Of a stretch of DNA of 43,693 nucleotides, positions 33,581 to 43,425 are shown one piece after another. The translations under genes were made by a program, and so were the position numbers. The notes under the pieces are model-generated. The model was not told the DNA's origin and ran no database searches. It saw only the letters and a list, made by a program, of their open reading frames with translations. Origin of the DNA: Saccoglossus kowalevskii (lineage: Eukaryota; Hemichordata; Enteropneusta; Harrimaniidae); contig NW_003132848.1 in the NCBI RefSeq assembly GCF_000003605.2, positions 217,831 to 261,523 on the forward strand. The letters run 5' to 3'. Each line of letters starts with the position of its first letter. Position 1 is the stretch's first letter.

Positions 33581-34803
33581 GCATTCATTTACAAGACTTC
33601 GATACAGGCTTTTACTTGTTAAGTAATGTGCAATACGGAACTATGCATTCCCGTGGAACTAATTGAATGCTGTTGTAGCGTTGCATGCAATTTTTTTTAA
33701 TTTTTCGATTGCGGTTTCAAGCAAACAACTCTATTTTGCGTACAGTCTTTATTCCCGAACGCATTTTGAAAACTTTACCTTTAAATATACATTAATGTTT
33801 ATGCCCGTCGTTCTAAAGGGTAGTGTACGAGCACCAATGATTTTTAGTGACTAGACTAGAACATCTGAAAATTTTACTATGTCTCATATTTTTCATTATT
33901 AAAAATTGTCATTATATGCCACTGATTCTATCGAAAAATCAGGTTATTCGTCATATATCTACGAACACTAATACTAAAATAATTTTATTACAATATATTA
34001 TAAATAATATTGAGTTACGGACATATGTCAGATATGAAAATATGTCAGACAACTGATTTGCACCTGCTCTTAAACATTTACATAGACCAGAGATTTGATA
34101 TATGAATATTTAAACTTACTTTACAACAAAGTATGCAATATGTGAATTTTTAAATAAAATGTAGCATGGAAATAAAAAAAAAATTGCATGGAACCGAGGT
34201 AACTTTTTAAATGTTAATTATATGATAAATCATAGTATGTTAAACAACAATAAATATCCGTATCCATATTCACTTGTTTTTATATTCCCTTCCTTCAACT
34301 GAGGTTGGATTTATTTCCTTGCATGATCCGCACCTTAAAGTAATGATTCACGCATTCCCAATACCAAATCATTTATTTTACATCATTACAGCGCCAAACA
34401 ATTCACTGTCGCAATTTTGCTTTGTGTTATCTTGGTACCACTTTGTTGTCCTCTTCTCTCTGTAAATACATTGCATATTAGCATATACCGTATACTCTGT
34501 GAGGGAGCATTCAATTCTTCGCTGAGCGTTCCATATCATTTGCATTTATAATCACCTGTTCATGAACACAGTTTACCGACAGGTTACCCTACGTTCAGAG
34601 ATATGATTTTTTTAGAACCAATATATTCAAACTTTCGAGGACGCGTTGATAACATTACTCACTATTGCGAAATAACTTCAATTCGTTGCGGTTGCAGAAT
34701 GAGACTGATCACTAGACACGGTACAACACAGACATATGTGCACGGCAAGTTTTAAAACATTCGAAACGGAATATCACGTATATGTGGCTGTACATGACAC
34801 ACA
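33581..34803. other. 3' flank of the sulfotransferase gene
   Basis: AT-rich sequence containing the AATAAA at 34154-34159. That implies a 3' untranslated region of about 570 bases if this signal is used. Nothing else is recognised. Confidence 0.5.
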
Positions 34804-34933
34804 TTTTAAAGGGCGGTGGTCGTCGCGCAGGGCGTGTTCGAATTTCATACAAACAAACAATGTATTTTACACGCGTTGTATACGTCGCTATGAGTCCCAT
34901 ATCGAACAGGACGCGGCGACCACCACATTTTAA
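34801..34933. mobile_element. GC-rich MITE, full copy in inverted orientation
   Basis: Direct repeats ACATTTTAA at 34801-34809 and 34925-34933 (8-bp duplication plus one base) flank about 115 bp. The left inner end is AGGGCGGTGGTCGTCGCG. The right inner end, reverse-complemented, is GGTGGTCGCCGCGTCCTGTT. The right half (34853-34918) is the reverse complement of the core at 402-482, including GTTCGATATGGGACTCA. It carries no coding capacity. It belongs to the same family as the insert in copy A. Confidence 0.7.
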
Positions 34934-35779
34934 CTGATATCTAAACTCCCTAATATATTCAAGTTAGTTTAATTACTAACTGTTTAAAGAAGAAGTATAG
35001 TATTTAACAGTCAGCGTATTAAGATGTTCAAAATGCATGAACTAATCGGATTACTCGGATTTATATCATTCGACATTAAAATATTGAAATAATTTGTAAA
35101 AATGTAAAACACTGTATTGTGTGATTGTAAATATTTTCACCAGGTAGAACCCACAACCATTCAAAGCCAGGAACATGTGATTGAATATAAATAGCAAATA
35201 ATTATTCACTGAGTATTTGGTATATTTTGTCTTTAACCAGTATTAATACAATGCAATTTTAGTATGGAACGACTGATGAAATAGCTTTGCACGAGGAATG
35301 AGAGTTAAAATTAGTTTTGAATAGTTTTATGGATATGGAATCCTTTGCAATCAGATGTACACTCAATAACATTAAAACACCGGAACGTAACAACGAACAA
35401 ATCCAAAAATGAGCAAATCAACGAAGACGAAAAAAGTTAAAGCAGCAATAGCTGTTACTACAGAACATTTATTCCCGATTTTTAGTTTTAATAAAACATT
35501 TCCTGTGTCATTAGTGCAAATGTTTAACGTGGGATCTTAAAATATAGCATATACGCTATATAGTTGCGGTAGGGTCACCAGAGGACGCCATATATTGAAA
35601 TACAGTCCATGATCAAAACAATACAAATAGTGACAGACGTGACATCACACCAATACGCTGTTTACCAAAGTTACCAGAAAGTGTCATAATATGTTGTTTC
35701 CATGACAACAGTAGACCCAGCCACATTATTTAACAGTTGATAATTAATATTTAACAGTTGAAAAACAGGATCATTTACG
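34934..35779. other. Spacer with no recognised gene
   Basis: Stop-rich on both strands. The downstream end of the minus-strand LINE relic may reach into its right part. Confidence 0.35.
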
Positions 35780-36065
35780 CGTACTTATTTTGGCTTAATT
35801 TATTACGAATAATCCAATTTAAAATATTAGCTAAATCAGAATTAATATCTATAAGTTACTACTGACGGAGAGAGTATTGGTGTATCATCTGCATAAAGCA
35901 CTATTTGACAATGATTGATGGACAATCATCTATGTACAGAACAAACAATAATTGGCCAAAAATGGAACAACGAGAACAACACATATAACTTTTGTGTCAT
36001 AAAACTAGGTGCATTGGGGGATCACGGCATAAATAAATATACCCAATATTGCCCCAGTGTCAAAG
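35780..36065 (-). pseudogene. Decayed LINE reverse transcriptase fragment
   Basis: Read on the minus strand, the order of RT hallmarks is preserved across frameshifts. First is a GVPQGSILG-like stretch at 36040-36060. Then comes YIDDCPSIIVK at about 35920, then IVLYADDTPILSPSV with the catalytic YADD at 35884-35895. Last is ANILNWIIRNKLSQNK at 35780-35830, the usual W-x3-NKL region after the palm. Several stops and at least one frameshift make it dead. It is a different element from the LINE at 11230-13570 (jockey/RTE-like style). Confidence 0.6.
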
Positions 36066-36859
36066 GTATACATACAAAAGCTCCTGTTACAGTAGTATTG
36101 TCGGCAGAAGTTGGTTGAAAACTTTTCTGGCAAAAAAATCGAATCTGAAAGTTACGGCGTTCGCGAGTTAAACTGATTGAAACCTGACGCATTACGCCGT
36201 TTATCGAATACGATAATCACTACAATCAATCCCGTCATGCGTTGCTGTTCTAAATGTGCTTCGGGAGTGCGTTTAACACACCTATCCCAAGAAATAATAC
36301 AAACTAATTTCGACGTTCGCTGATCAAGCACTGTGATAAGAGGAGTAAACAGTTGTGGAATGAATTCAATTGAGAGGAACCTAATGCCTCTCAAAGAAAT
36401 AACTCACCAGTGTGATGGGTATCTCAGAATAATCTCTACGGAAAACGCTTTCCTTTGAATATTGATGATTTTGTAATAGTCCATTACTCGAATCCCGCCT
36501 GACATCTTAAAATTCAATCAGGAACGAATCTACGAAACTGCTCGGTGCTGTTCAGCTATTGGCAAGGCGGATATTTTGCTAACCTCGTAGCTGTGGTAGA
36601 GGTAGTTATGCGGGTAGAAGCAGCGTCATGGCAACTACAAAGGGGTTGTCAAGCTGAAAGCCAAAGCCCCAAACGATGCAATTGACAAAATACAATAAAA
36701 TGAAAGTAATATTTAAATCTAACCTGAAAATACAGCATACACACACAAAAATAAATAAATCCACACTATTCAATATAATCTCCCAACCTTCACCAAAGGT
36801 TACATTACTACGTTTGCAAAACAATTATTCCTAAAAATCGGCATTACTTAAACATTCAC
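36066..36859. other. Spacer between retroelement relics
   Basis: No supported gene. Minus-strand frames at 36152-36394 and 36606-36824 have no recognisable domain. Confidence 0.35.
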
Positions 36860-38000
36860 CTGAGAGACAGATGTGTCTTGTATAATATCCGAGGTCCAAC
36901 GACGAAGTGCTTCATGATCAGTTTTTTTTTCAGGAATACCCACGTTGTCTGCCGTTGATGGTGCACCAAACGAAATGAATGCCCTAGGGTATAGAACAAC
37001 GTCCAAATCAAATAAGGCCTAATAACTGACGCACATACTGTAAGAAAACTATCCACCTGGCTTAAAATTGGGTGACATTCCCTGGCTTGCTAAGTAAGTA
37101 AGTATGCAAGGCTGGAACTGGGCACAATTGATCATCATTGATTTATGACAATGTCTTTGCGGCAAGGTTCTGCGTTACCCGTTTTAAGTTTAAGAAAGGC
37201 ACACACGTTGCTAAAAAAATTAATTCAGTGTTCAACCAAAAATGGATTAGACACAGCACATTAGACAAAATAGCATCTTTTAAAAAAACATCTTTTATGG
37301 TATGCATGTATGATGTGAATACACGTATTCTAAGTGTTTCAAAATAACGTGTTGTAAGATCTGCTGTAAAAGGTCATCTCGATCTCGCACTTAAGTGCAC
37401 GTGTCTGAAATATCCGTTACAAAGACCAATATCACATTCTCGAAATTCATATGTAGACAAGTCACCGAGCACATAACATTATGCAAATTAAATCTGAACA
37501 AATATGATAATCCAGTTTTATATACTTGTATAGTCGTCTCTGTCACTAATGTATTCCACAATAGTCTAATCTCTTTGGCTTAGGAATATGGAGGACCACG
37601 TGTTTTCTGCAGCATGGGAACCAGGTACCGAAATCCGCAATTGAGAATGGGAGAGTGAATCAGCAATATCATTTTGAACTTCAGGTAGGTATAGTGCAGT
37701 GATAAGGAAATTATTTTCTATGACTGCCATAAGTTTATTGATATCATTGCACTGTGAGAATGTCCTTATCTTCTTAATAATTTGCAACATAGCCTGTCCA
37801 TCTCAGCTGTACCTAACATGCCTCTGTAACCAATAGCTACCCCGCAACAATGCAACAAGAACCACATAGTGTACAATTCTAAGAATGCTATGGAGAATGC
37901 ATCATTTCTGAAACAGTGCATTTCCACTGGTCAAAGCTCGCTGAGCCAAAGCCCTTGGAAGAAACCTCCATAACCTACTGTGGATGAAGCTCTGTATTAA
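36860..38000 (-). pseudogene. DIRS-like retrotransposon remnant: RNase H then tyrosine recombinase
   Basis: Minus-strand fragments appear in DIRS order. RNase H-like sequence at about 37580-37990 includes VGYGGFFQGLW, AFSIAFLELYTM and, near its end, ALYLPEVQNDIADSLSHSQ (the usual HIPG...N.IADaLSR.q motif of these elements). At 36860-37008 a block reads SFGAPSTADNVGIPE, then ALRRWTSDIIQ. This resembles the tyrosine recombinase segment FRIGAAT...GIP...GRW.SDA, with the catalytic Arg position changed. The region between is frameshifted. Key residues are lost, so this is a fossil. Confidence 0.6.
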
Positions 38001-38713
38001 TTTGCAATTGAGACTCTTCGATCAGCTCAGCATTGAGAAACAAATGTTAATGATTCTGTCATTCTTAATTTACGACAATCATGTCTGCAGATTTCAATAA
38101 TATACTTTAGTCGTCTAGTTCAAGTAGCTTTGAACAAACTTGATAGAAAACAACTCAATTTAAAGTTTTCGTAGGGATGAGTAGCAAAAGCTTTTTCTTA
38201 GCAAAACTTCAAATAAACATCACTGGAAGTTAGAAAACAGGGATCCTATGCCAATTAACTGTATCCCCGCACCTAATTGTATTCCTGTAAGTTGGTCATG
38301 TCGCAAAAAAAGATGTTACTTACTATATAGCGAATGTCTATTTTATTTGAGGGTTGGCAAAATGTCATCTGAAAATATGCAATCTGTGTACTCATTGCTT
38401 GACGCTACTTTTGGATGTTATTCCACTGTATTGCGTTGTTGAAAACGATCGATAGGGTCATAACAATTACCAACCAATAGTTTGTGCTCATAGATGTATG
38501 TTGCCACACGTGACAGAGCAAATGCAATTTACGTTAACGCGGCGTACACGGTCAGACTATTCTGATGAATTTTGGCAGAGGTTGGCGCATGCGTACAATC
38601 ATTACGTAGTACAGTAACTCCATTGTTTGGACGAAGATTAGTCTGGTGAAGTGAAGGTGTTCCGTGATACGGGTGTGCATATATCAATAACAGCGATTTA
38701 GTGTCATTTCAAA
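38001..38713. other. Spacer upstream of the Tyr-rich peptide gene
   Basis: No supported coding sequence. A TATA-like CATATATC at 38679-38686 lies about 28 bases before the ATG at 38714, which is too close to be convincing without transcript data. Confidence 0.35.
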
Positions 38714-39694
38714 ATGAATTTGGCGGATGTTTGTGTTTTCATCCTTTTCCTATATATATTTTCCTATACAGAGCAGACATGTGCGTGGTAAGTTTTTCTC
38801 TCAAACAGTGTATACGTACACATTTACAGTAGCGGATACCGATATTAATGAATATACCAATGGATATGTTTACTACATTCAATATCAATACATCGTGAGA
38901 GGCATACAATAATACTATAACACTTGTATTTTATAGGCCAAATAGTTGTACATTCCGAAGTACCTTGAGTCGGCAGTTGTCTAGATCGACATCAGTTTCT
39001 TACTCAAGTCGGTATTCGACGCAGTGTGGATTTTGGAATTTCTGGGATAGCTGCACGCGATACAGGTACGTTTTATCCACAAATGTTCAGTTTTTAATTT
39101 GTTCTTTTCACAATATTAAAGTTTCACGTAAAATAATATAAAAACAAGTAATGTCTGCCAATATCGACAATTGAGTAGGATAAAGTGAAACCATTTCACA
39201 ATTTATTCTGATCTGGATTTCAGTTACCTCAAACAAAATGGCGGACGTTCAAGAAACGAAAATAAATATATTTATAAACGTAGCCACTGGAGAGCTTGCC
39301 ACTTTTCTATTCGAAAAGTATTTTATTTTTATTTTTGGTGAATGTTAGTTTGGAGAATACATGCACAAACACCATTATTACAACTGGTGAGTCTGTCTAA
39401 TGTATGTTGCTAAAGGGAATAATATCATTTAATTTTATGGATTTTATTGCACCATACAGAACGTCCTATAGATATCAGCAGCAGTACTACACAGACTACT
39501 ATTACAGTTACTATCAGGAATATTGTGAAGGATATTGCCACTCATACCAATGTAACGGTAGGATACAGATTGATTTATAGTTGTATTCAAATGTATTTTT
39601 TACAGTAACGACAAAAGTGAAAAGTTTCACACAATCTGTTTTAGAAACGCACAGTGTATTCGTTGGCGATCAAAATGCAAAGACGATTTTGTAA
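38714..39694 (+). CDS. Small secreted Tyr/Arg/Cys-rich protein (116 aa, four exons)
   Basis: Exons: 38714-38787 (donor GTAAGT), 38937-39065 (TTATAG acceptor, GTACGT donor), 39460-39557 (CATACAG, GTAGGA) and 39645-39694 (CTGTTTTAG; stop TAA 39692-39694). All phases agree (2, 2, 1), giving 116 residues. Residues 1-19 are a signal peptide (VCVFILFLYIFSY). The mature part has a Ser/Arg-rich stretch (SRQLSRSTSVSYSSRYS), then CGFWNFWDSCTRYRTSYRY, then a dense Tyr run (YYTDYYYSYY), then closely spaced Cys (EYCEGYCHSYQC) and a short tail. The CGxW...C-TRYR-x-YR form recalls YRT-repeat extracellular proteins of invertebrates, but I cannot name a family. Tyr density suggests crosslinking or DOPA-type chemistry (matrix or adhesive), as inference. 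ATTAAA at 39716-39721 is a plausible polyadenylation signal. Confidence 0.65.
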
Positions 39695-39721
39695 CCTCGG
39701 TTCTGCAGAGTCTACATTAAA

Positions 39722-40649
39722 GCATTCGGAGCCGGAAAACCGTAAATACATGCGATGAGAGGGCATGAGTTCTTATAGTGCACAAAGGATATGAAGTACA
39801 TGAGGCAGTCCCAGTTCTTATTGTCTATCAAATTTTATTGGACGCCAATTGTATTTGCCATTTTCACAGAAAATTAAACATACTAATACAAATATAATAC
39901 AATATTGGCGCAAGTCCCAGTTTGTCTAACATCAATCTAATGCCGATTTAAAGCGTGAACATTTATCGATCTATTACAGATCAGAACAATAATAATTGAG
40001 GGACAATGGGAACTGCCAGTCGGTATACTGGCGACTACTTATGTATGCTTACTGGCAGTATAAAATGATATATTTGAAATACTTATGTACAGTACCTTTC
40101 GCTACGTAACCAATCAATGTACCACGAGCCCGTGTACAGCACTTAAGTACGGTGTGTAGTATAACAATGCACACATGAGTTTCTATAGATTGAATAGACG
40201 AGTTCCAGTCTGTTTGATAACATGGTGGTAAAATTTTATCTACGCTTGGCTTCATTTAAGCAAATATTTTGCACTTTGCTGTCACACCAGATCTAACGAT
40301 GCTTATTCGTTGTTAAGTTAATGTTTGCTCACGTCCTCATTGCATAAATATTATATGTTACGTGGGACTTACTGTTCGTGTTTTGTAGGAGGTCAACGTA
40401 GTATGCTGTTAATTGTTAGCGCATGCGCACTTCCATAGTTAAGAACAACTTTGAATTGACGCTAAAATGACAGTTATAAGCCCATAAAGAAAACAATGTT
40501 ACCTAGTATAAATAACAACTTGAAAGGGTGACGCAGCTAACTTTATGTTTAATGAACAATATTATGCGTACGTGTAGCCATTAAAGTGCGGATTACACAT
40601 ATTTATCACATCAGACGTATTTGATATAATGAATATATTAACCGGTCTT
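39722..40649. other. Spacer between the Tyr-rich and TSP1 genes
   Basis: No gene recognised. A 68-codon minus-strand frame at 40049-40255 has no domain or splice support. Confidence 0.35.
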
Positions 40650-40775
40650 CAGAAAACAACATGAATACGAACAAGTTGAACAAAATAACCCTATACTCAA
40701 CAAATCTACAATTTCCGATATCACTAACATTCGGGTGAATTGGCGGAGGTCATTTCCTGGTTCAACCTTGTAAAG
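40650..40775. repeat. Diverged relative of the 275-bp tandem duplication
   Basis: CGGTCTTCAG, then ACAATTTCCGATATCACT and GTCATTTCCTGGTTCA, align in order with GTCTTCAG, ACAATTTCCAATATCACT and GTTATTTCCCGGTTCAG of the block at 42281-42425. Substitutions and small gaps show an older duplication. It lies immediately before the signal-peptide exon at 40789, so it may be a duplicated promoter or 5' region. Confidence 0.5.
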
Positions 40776-40788
40776 CACTTTAGACAAC

Positions 40789-40873
40789 ATGAAAACCGTG
40801 TCCGTGTTTACTAAACTAGCATGTTTCGTGGTCTTAAACCTGTGTTCCTTCCCAGCAACAACCTATTTAATAG
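40789..40873 (+). CDS. Orphan signal-peptide first exon
   Basis: ATG at 40789 opens MKTVSVFTKLACFVVLNLC, then SFPATTYLI, and the exon ends in phase 1 at a perfect donor (G|GTAAGT). This looks like a first exon for a secreted protein. The next exon could not be assigned with confidence. The acceptor at 41770 (GCGACAG) is in compatible phase and continues open, and the phase-1 acceptors at 42288 and 42563 are also possible. It could be an alternative start of the TSP1 gene, the start of another gene, or a stranded paralogous exon. Confidence 0.45.
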
Positions 40874-41257
40874 GTAAGTGACCTGTTATGCTTAAAATAG
40901 TGTTATTCTTCATTACACCTAGCTTATACACACATAGAGGGATTAAACTAAGTAACTAGGCACTTTGCAGTGAGCTAATTACTAGTATGTTAAATTCTTT
41001 CATAAACGCACCTACAATTCAAAGATTCAATCTTAGAAACACAAGATCGTATCAGAAATGACTACACTACCATTACAGTCAAACACCGACACAGGACGAA
41101 CTATGGAGAATATCATATTTTCAAATATTGAGGGGGAGATATACCCTCCAATCGGTTCGTATGGGAACAAGATTGTTTACTTTGCCAGTAACAGTGTATT
41201 GTTTATCTCTAGGGCTCGCCTTGGTCAATCCAATGAGGGCGTAAAAGGTACCGTGAG

Positions 41258-41265
41258 TATAAAAA
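41258..41265 (+). promoter_or_regulatory. TATA-like motif upstream of the TSP1 gene
   Basis: TATAAAAA at 41258-41265 lies 28 bases before the ATG at 41293, with CCAAT at 41230. The spacing would leave almost no 5' untranslated region, so support is weak. Confidence 0.2.
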
Positions 41266-41292
41266 AATACCTCATTGCACGTTTGATCCGTC

Positions 41293-41991
41293 ATGCATCC
41301 CATACGGTGTCTAACAGTGCTGCTAATAAATTTATTACTAATCGATGGTATCAACACAATATTTTGGAGCAGACGTCGTCGTCGTGCACCAATTTGCAGC
41401 CCACGTAACTGTGTTGTCAGCGATTGGTCTTCATGGGAAGCCTGCTCCGTTCCGTGTGGGACGACTGGAACTCAAACAAGTACCCGAACTGTGATAACGT
41501 CTGCTAGCTGTGGTGGTTCGTGTACGGATCCACTTACTAGATCCCAATCATGCAACAACCCCGGATGTCACAGTCACGGTACCCCTCTAACATCGAGTTG
41601 TAGTTGTGTGGATGAGTGGTATAATACATGCTGTGAATATCGTAAGTTGTTATTCATTTTTGCGATGTGAATATGACACTCGGCTACTGGGAGTTTTTAT
41701 AATAACGGTACTGCTATTGTAGATGATACTAACATCTAATACATAAGTTTTAAGTGAATTTCCGCGACAGGTAACTTCATACCTCTAATGGCAGACATAT
41801 GTCCCGTAGATAGGACGGTAATGAGAAGTACACACGCTCTGGGTCCAGTAATAGTAACCCCCGAACACGTTCAGTTCGAGCCGTCTCGTGCCGAGTTTTG
41901 CTCCAATAAGCCTTCGGGACGAAAATCCGATAGCTCCGATCTGATAATATACTATATATTAAATATAGTAGATGAATGTATAATACATTAG
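41293..41991 (+). CDS. Secreted Arg-block thrombospondin type 1 protein
   Basis: Exon 41293-41641 is well supported. Residues 1-22 are a signal peptide (RCLTVLLINLLLIDG). Next come IFWS and five Arg (27-31), then a TSP1 domain: CSPRNCVVSDWSSWEACSV (W45, W48, with C51 and C55 of the CSVPCG motif), TSTRT and CGGSC (C73, C77), C87 and C92. A short EGF-like end follows (HGTPLTSSCSC, then NTCCEY). The exon stops in phase 1 at C|GTAAGT. The second exon given here (41771-41991, acceptor GCGACAG, stop TAG) keeps an open frame and would give 189 residues, but its product has no recognisable domain. Alternatives are phase-1 acceptors at 42288 or 42563, each adding 15 residues ending HSQTK. TSP1 proteins of this type are extracellular and often bind glycosaminoglycans. 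The Arg block may be a processing site or a glycan-binding patch. Confidence 0.7.
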
Positions 41992-42208
41992 TTCATTGTT
42001 AGGTTTTTTACGCGAGTTTTGGATATTTGTCAACGCGGACATTGTACTACTCGTATATGTATATAGGTGGTATTTCAGTCTACGAGTAAAATTACGGCAT
42101 GTGGAGTTGTCTACGTAAAATGACGTTTTTTTAATCGGATAAGATTGTGTTTTTCCGATAAATTTGACGCTACAGTTTTTAAGTACGACTTTTTTTAAAT
42201 GTCAGCTC

Positions 42209-42761
42209 ATACATCACAGTGAGGATTTCACAGTTAGACTTATCATTTATGATCTGTTAATTATATTATTGTGTAAACTTGTCTTCAGGCACGACTTGGC
42301 TTCACAACAGGAATAGACACTCACAAACCAAATAGTGTTATTCTCGTCAAATCAACAATTTCCAATATCACTCTTATTCAGACTGATAAACGAGTTATCA
42401 AAGGTTATTTCCCGGTTCAGTTTCGTGTTACGCCTACTCACAACCATACGACATAAGTGTCACCTTACGCCGATTTATTCATTATACATCACAGTGAGGA
42501 TTTCACAGTTAGACTTATCATTTATGATCTGTTAATTATATTATTGTGTAAACTTGTCTTCAGGCACGACTTGGCTTCACAACAGGAATAGACACTCACA
42601 AACCAAATAGTGTTATTCTCGTCAAATCAACAATTTCCAATATCACTCTTATTCAGACTGATAAACGAGTTATCAAAGGTTATTTCCCGGTTCAGTTTCG
42701 TGTTACGCCTACTCACAACCATACGACATAAGTGTCACCTTACGCCGATTTATTCATTATA
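42209..42761. repeat. Tandem duplication of a 275-bp block, apparently identical
   Basis: The block starting ATACATCACAGTGAGGATTT at 42209 restarts at 42484 with period 275 and runs to about 42761. I saw no difference between copies, and their 51-residue open-frame stretches are the same. Each copy contains a strong splice-acceptor sequence (CTTGTCTTCAG at 42288 and 42563) followed by a short open frame closed by TAG (42333-42335 and 42608-42610). It may be a recently duplicated 3' exon or an assembly duplication. An older relative lies at 40650-40775. Confidence 0.85.
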
Positions 42762-43425
42762 CAACAATAGCCTATTGAAAATACTCTCTGAATTATACAA
42801 TTCAGCACTGTATCCAGTGTAGGCGGAATGCTCATCACGTACACTTGGTTTATGATCCAAAACAGCTTAAATAACCACAAAACTTATTCATTTTTCTAAA
42901 TTGTTTTAACATAATCTGCAACGAGTATTATTATTTTTGATGTGCATACGGAATACATTTCCTTGTAAATTATTCTTAATATATTTTTTAATCCACATGT
43001 CCAAATCAGTGTCGTTGTTTGTAATGAATCAGACAACTTAGTGCATACTTGATTAGCGGCAACGCCGTTGTCTTTAATTGGATTCCGTGAAAACAGATAA
43101 AACTAGTTAGAAAGCTGGTATGGTTTGTCCCCTAACATATACAAAGTGATCATTTATTTACCAAGGATCTACTTGATCAATTGGTGCGAAGCGAGATTTT
43201 TTATCAACTTCGTCTTGCATGAATTAAACTTCGATTGGTAATGTGGTCTGTCGGCCTTTTTGTATTTTTGAAAAAAAAAACAGGATATCTGCAGGTAGAC
43301 GATTGGTCATGTTGCTTGTATGACACATCAATCATATATGGTATATATTAGCTTGGTAAACCAAGGCCGATTGTAAACAATTTCCGTCTAAGGGACATTC
43401 AGATTTCTTACGGCAGTTACATAAT
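42762..43425. other. Spacer with no recognised feature
   Basis: AT-rich and stop-rich on both strands, with no repeat or domain signal noticed. Confidence 0.35.

Noticed and set aside
35915-36118. 67-codon plus-strand frame
   Set aside because: It is the shadow of a minus-strand LINE reverse transcriptase relic with a readable YADD motif.
37138-37347. 69-codon plus-strand frame
   Set aside because: It lies between the RNase H and recombinase relics of a minus-strand DIRS-like element, with no domain or splice support.
39223-39316. Open stretch after TTTCAG between exons 2 and 3 of the Tyr-rich gene
   Set aside because: It begins in compatible phase, but its only plausible donor leaves the wrong phase for the exon at 39460. 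Direct joining of 39065 to 39460 is clean.
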